In this document: positions 23,832-24,441 of the stretch, one piece after another
Position numbering within the stretch: position 1 is the first letter of the stretch
How the letters are laid out: each line of letters starts with the position of its first letter
Assembly (NCBI GenBank): GCA_011046405.1
Contig: DSAR01000555.1
Coordinates: 1-24,441 of the forward strand
Direction of reading: 5' to 3'
DNA length: 24,441 nucleotides
Source of the DNA: Chloroflexota bacterium
GTDB taxonomy: Bacteria; Chloroflexota; Anaerolineae; B4-G1
Notes under the pieces: model-generated
Database searches by the model: none
Seen by the model: the letters and a program-made list of their open reading frames with translations, nothing else
Told to the model about the DNA's origin: nothing
Position numbers and translations under genes: made by a program

Positions 23832-24441
23832 TTACGCGTCGTCCAGGGGGCTGCGGACGGCGAGGCCACCCCGATTGAGTACGTGGGTATAAATCATCGT
23901 GGTCTTGACATCCTTGTGACCTAGAAGTTCTTGGACTGTTCTGATGTCGTAGCCGGATTCGAGCAAGTGCGTGGCAAAGGCGGATAAAAAACATCCGGTG
24001 GCGAAAGGTGTGGGCGCTGACACGCTTGGCGACGCTGGCCTGGCGGGTGGCCTGTTTGATCGCCTTGTGCAGGCCGCTGGGATCGAGGTGTGGGCGACGC
24101 ATAACGCCAGTCGCGTCAGGGAGCAGTCGGTCGGAGGGGAAGATGTACTGCCAGAGCCATTCCCGACCGGCGTTGGGGTATTTGCATTCCAGAGCGAAGG
24201 GGAGCTCGACACAGCCGAGACCGTCGGACAGGTCGCGCGCGTGGATCTGCCGCACGTGACGCAGGTGCTCCTGGAGTAGAGGCCCGACGACGGCGGGCAG
24301 CACCGTCACTCGGTCTTTTATCCCCTTGCCCTGGCGCACGGTGATCTGGCCCTGGACGAAATCCACGTCCTTGACACGCAGTTTCAGGCATTCCATCACG
24401 CGCAGGCCGCTGCCGTAGAGCAATTTGACGACCAGCCGGTA
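23832..24441 (-). pseudogene. intI: Integron-type tyrosine integrase (IntI-like), frameshifted and partial
   Basis: The C-terminal catalytic part of a tyrosine recombinase; the 5' end lies beyond the right edge. From the edge, LLYGSGLRVMECLKLRVKDVDF holds the first catalytic Arg. ALECKYPNAGREWLWQYIFPS and RRPHLDPSGLHKAI are the IntI-specific insertion patch. HTFRH is the box II His-x-x-Arg. After HTFRH the frame is shifted: about 19 nt stand where 3 are expected (plus 23982-24003 region), including the near-palindrome CGGATGTTTTTTATCCG. FATHLLESGYDIRTVQELLG, HKDVKTTMIYTHVLNRGG with the Tyr nucleophile continues in the other frame to a stop at 23832. The intact frame upstream stops at 23827. 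The protein is probably inactive unless the shift is an assembly error. Confidence 0.85.

Overview
The window looks like chromosomal DNA of a GC-rich bacterium, most likely a member of Chloroflexota (Anaerolineae-like). That placement is inferred from gene content and style: an APPQY-type RsmD, a K+-independent-type membrane pyrophosphatase, a DUF5678-like domain fused to a CCA enzyme, GC-rich codon use, and many small palindromic repeats between genes. No rRNA or other phylogenetic marker is present to settle it.

Layout. 1-5.1 kb: rsmD (+), then three minus-strand genes (a P-loop kinase-like protein, a Tat-exported L,D-transpeptidase, and a GT-C-type membrane glycosyltransferase-like protein). 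The gaps between them carry repeats. 5.2-13.3 kb: a plus-strand operon behind a good sigma70-type promoter. It encodes an exported membrane-anchored protein, an ABC ATPase, two ABC-2 type permeases, a membrane/coiled-coil protein split by one in-frame TGA, and a HAD phosphatase. 13.4-17.05 kb: a second tight plus-strand run (Nudix hydrolase, class I glutamine amidotransferase, membrane-anchored nucleoside-hydrolase-like protein, histidine phosphatase, a Cys-rich DUF6125-like protein), closed by a hairpin terminator. 17.2-20.2 kb: minus-strand hppA and a conserved unknown gene with its own promoter. 20.5-22.4 kb: a DUF5678-cca fusion that appears leaderless, followed at once by a tRNA-Phe gene that does not encode CCA. 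22.4-24.4 kb: a compositionally different, accessory-looking end. It holds a two-HTH protein, a strong terminator, a perfect consensus promoter with no long ORF behind it, a 36-bp inverted repeat around a small ORF, an attC-like palindrome, and a frameshifted integron integrase (intI) that runs off the right edge.

How things fit together. The 5.6-12.6 kb genes probably form one membrane export or envelope complex (ATPase, two permeases, and exported and membrane partners). The 13.4-17.0 kb genes are mostly small hydrolases of the nucleotide/phosphate salvage or housekeeping type. The cca-tRNA-Phe pair joins a CCA-adding enzyme to a tRNA that needs it.

The most notable observations are: (i) a palindromic element family (core CTGACCGAGC) present three times in 12.2-14.1 kb, once inserted in frame inside the amidotransferase with a 27-bp duplication and once coinciding with the TGA that splits the coiled-coil protein; (ii) a pair of 134/144-bp MITE-like elements with TA-flanked terminal inverted repeats; (iii) the decayed integron end with a possible attC and an orphan promoter.
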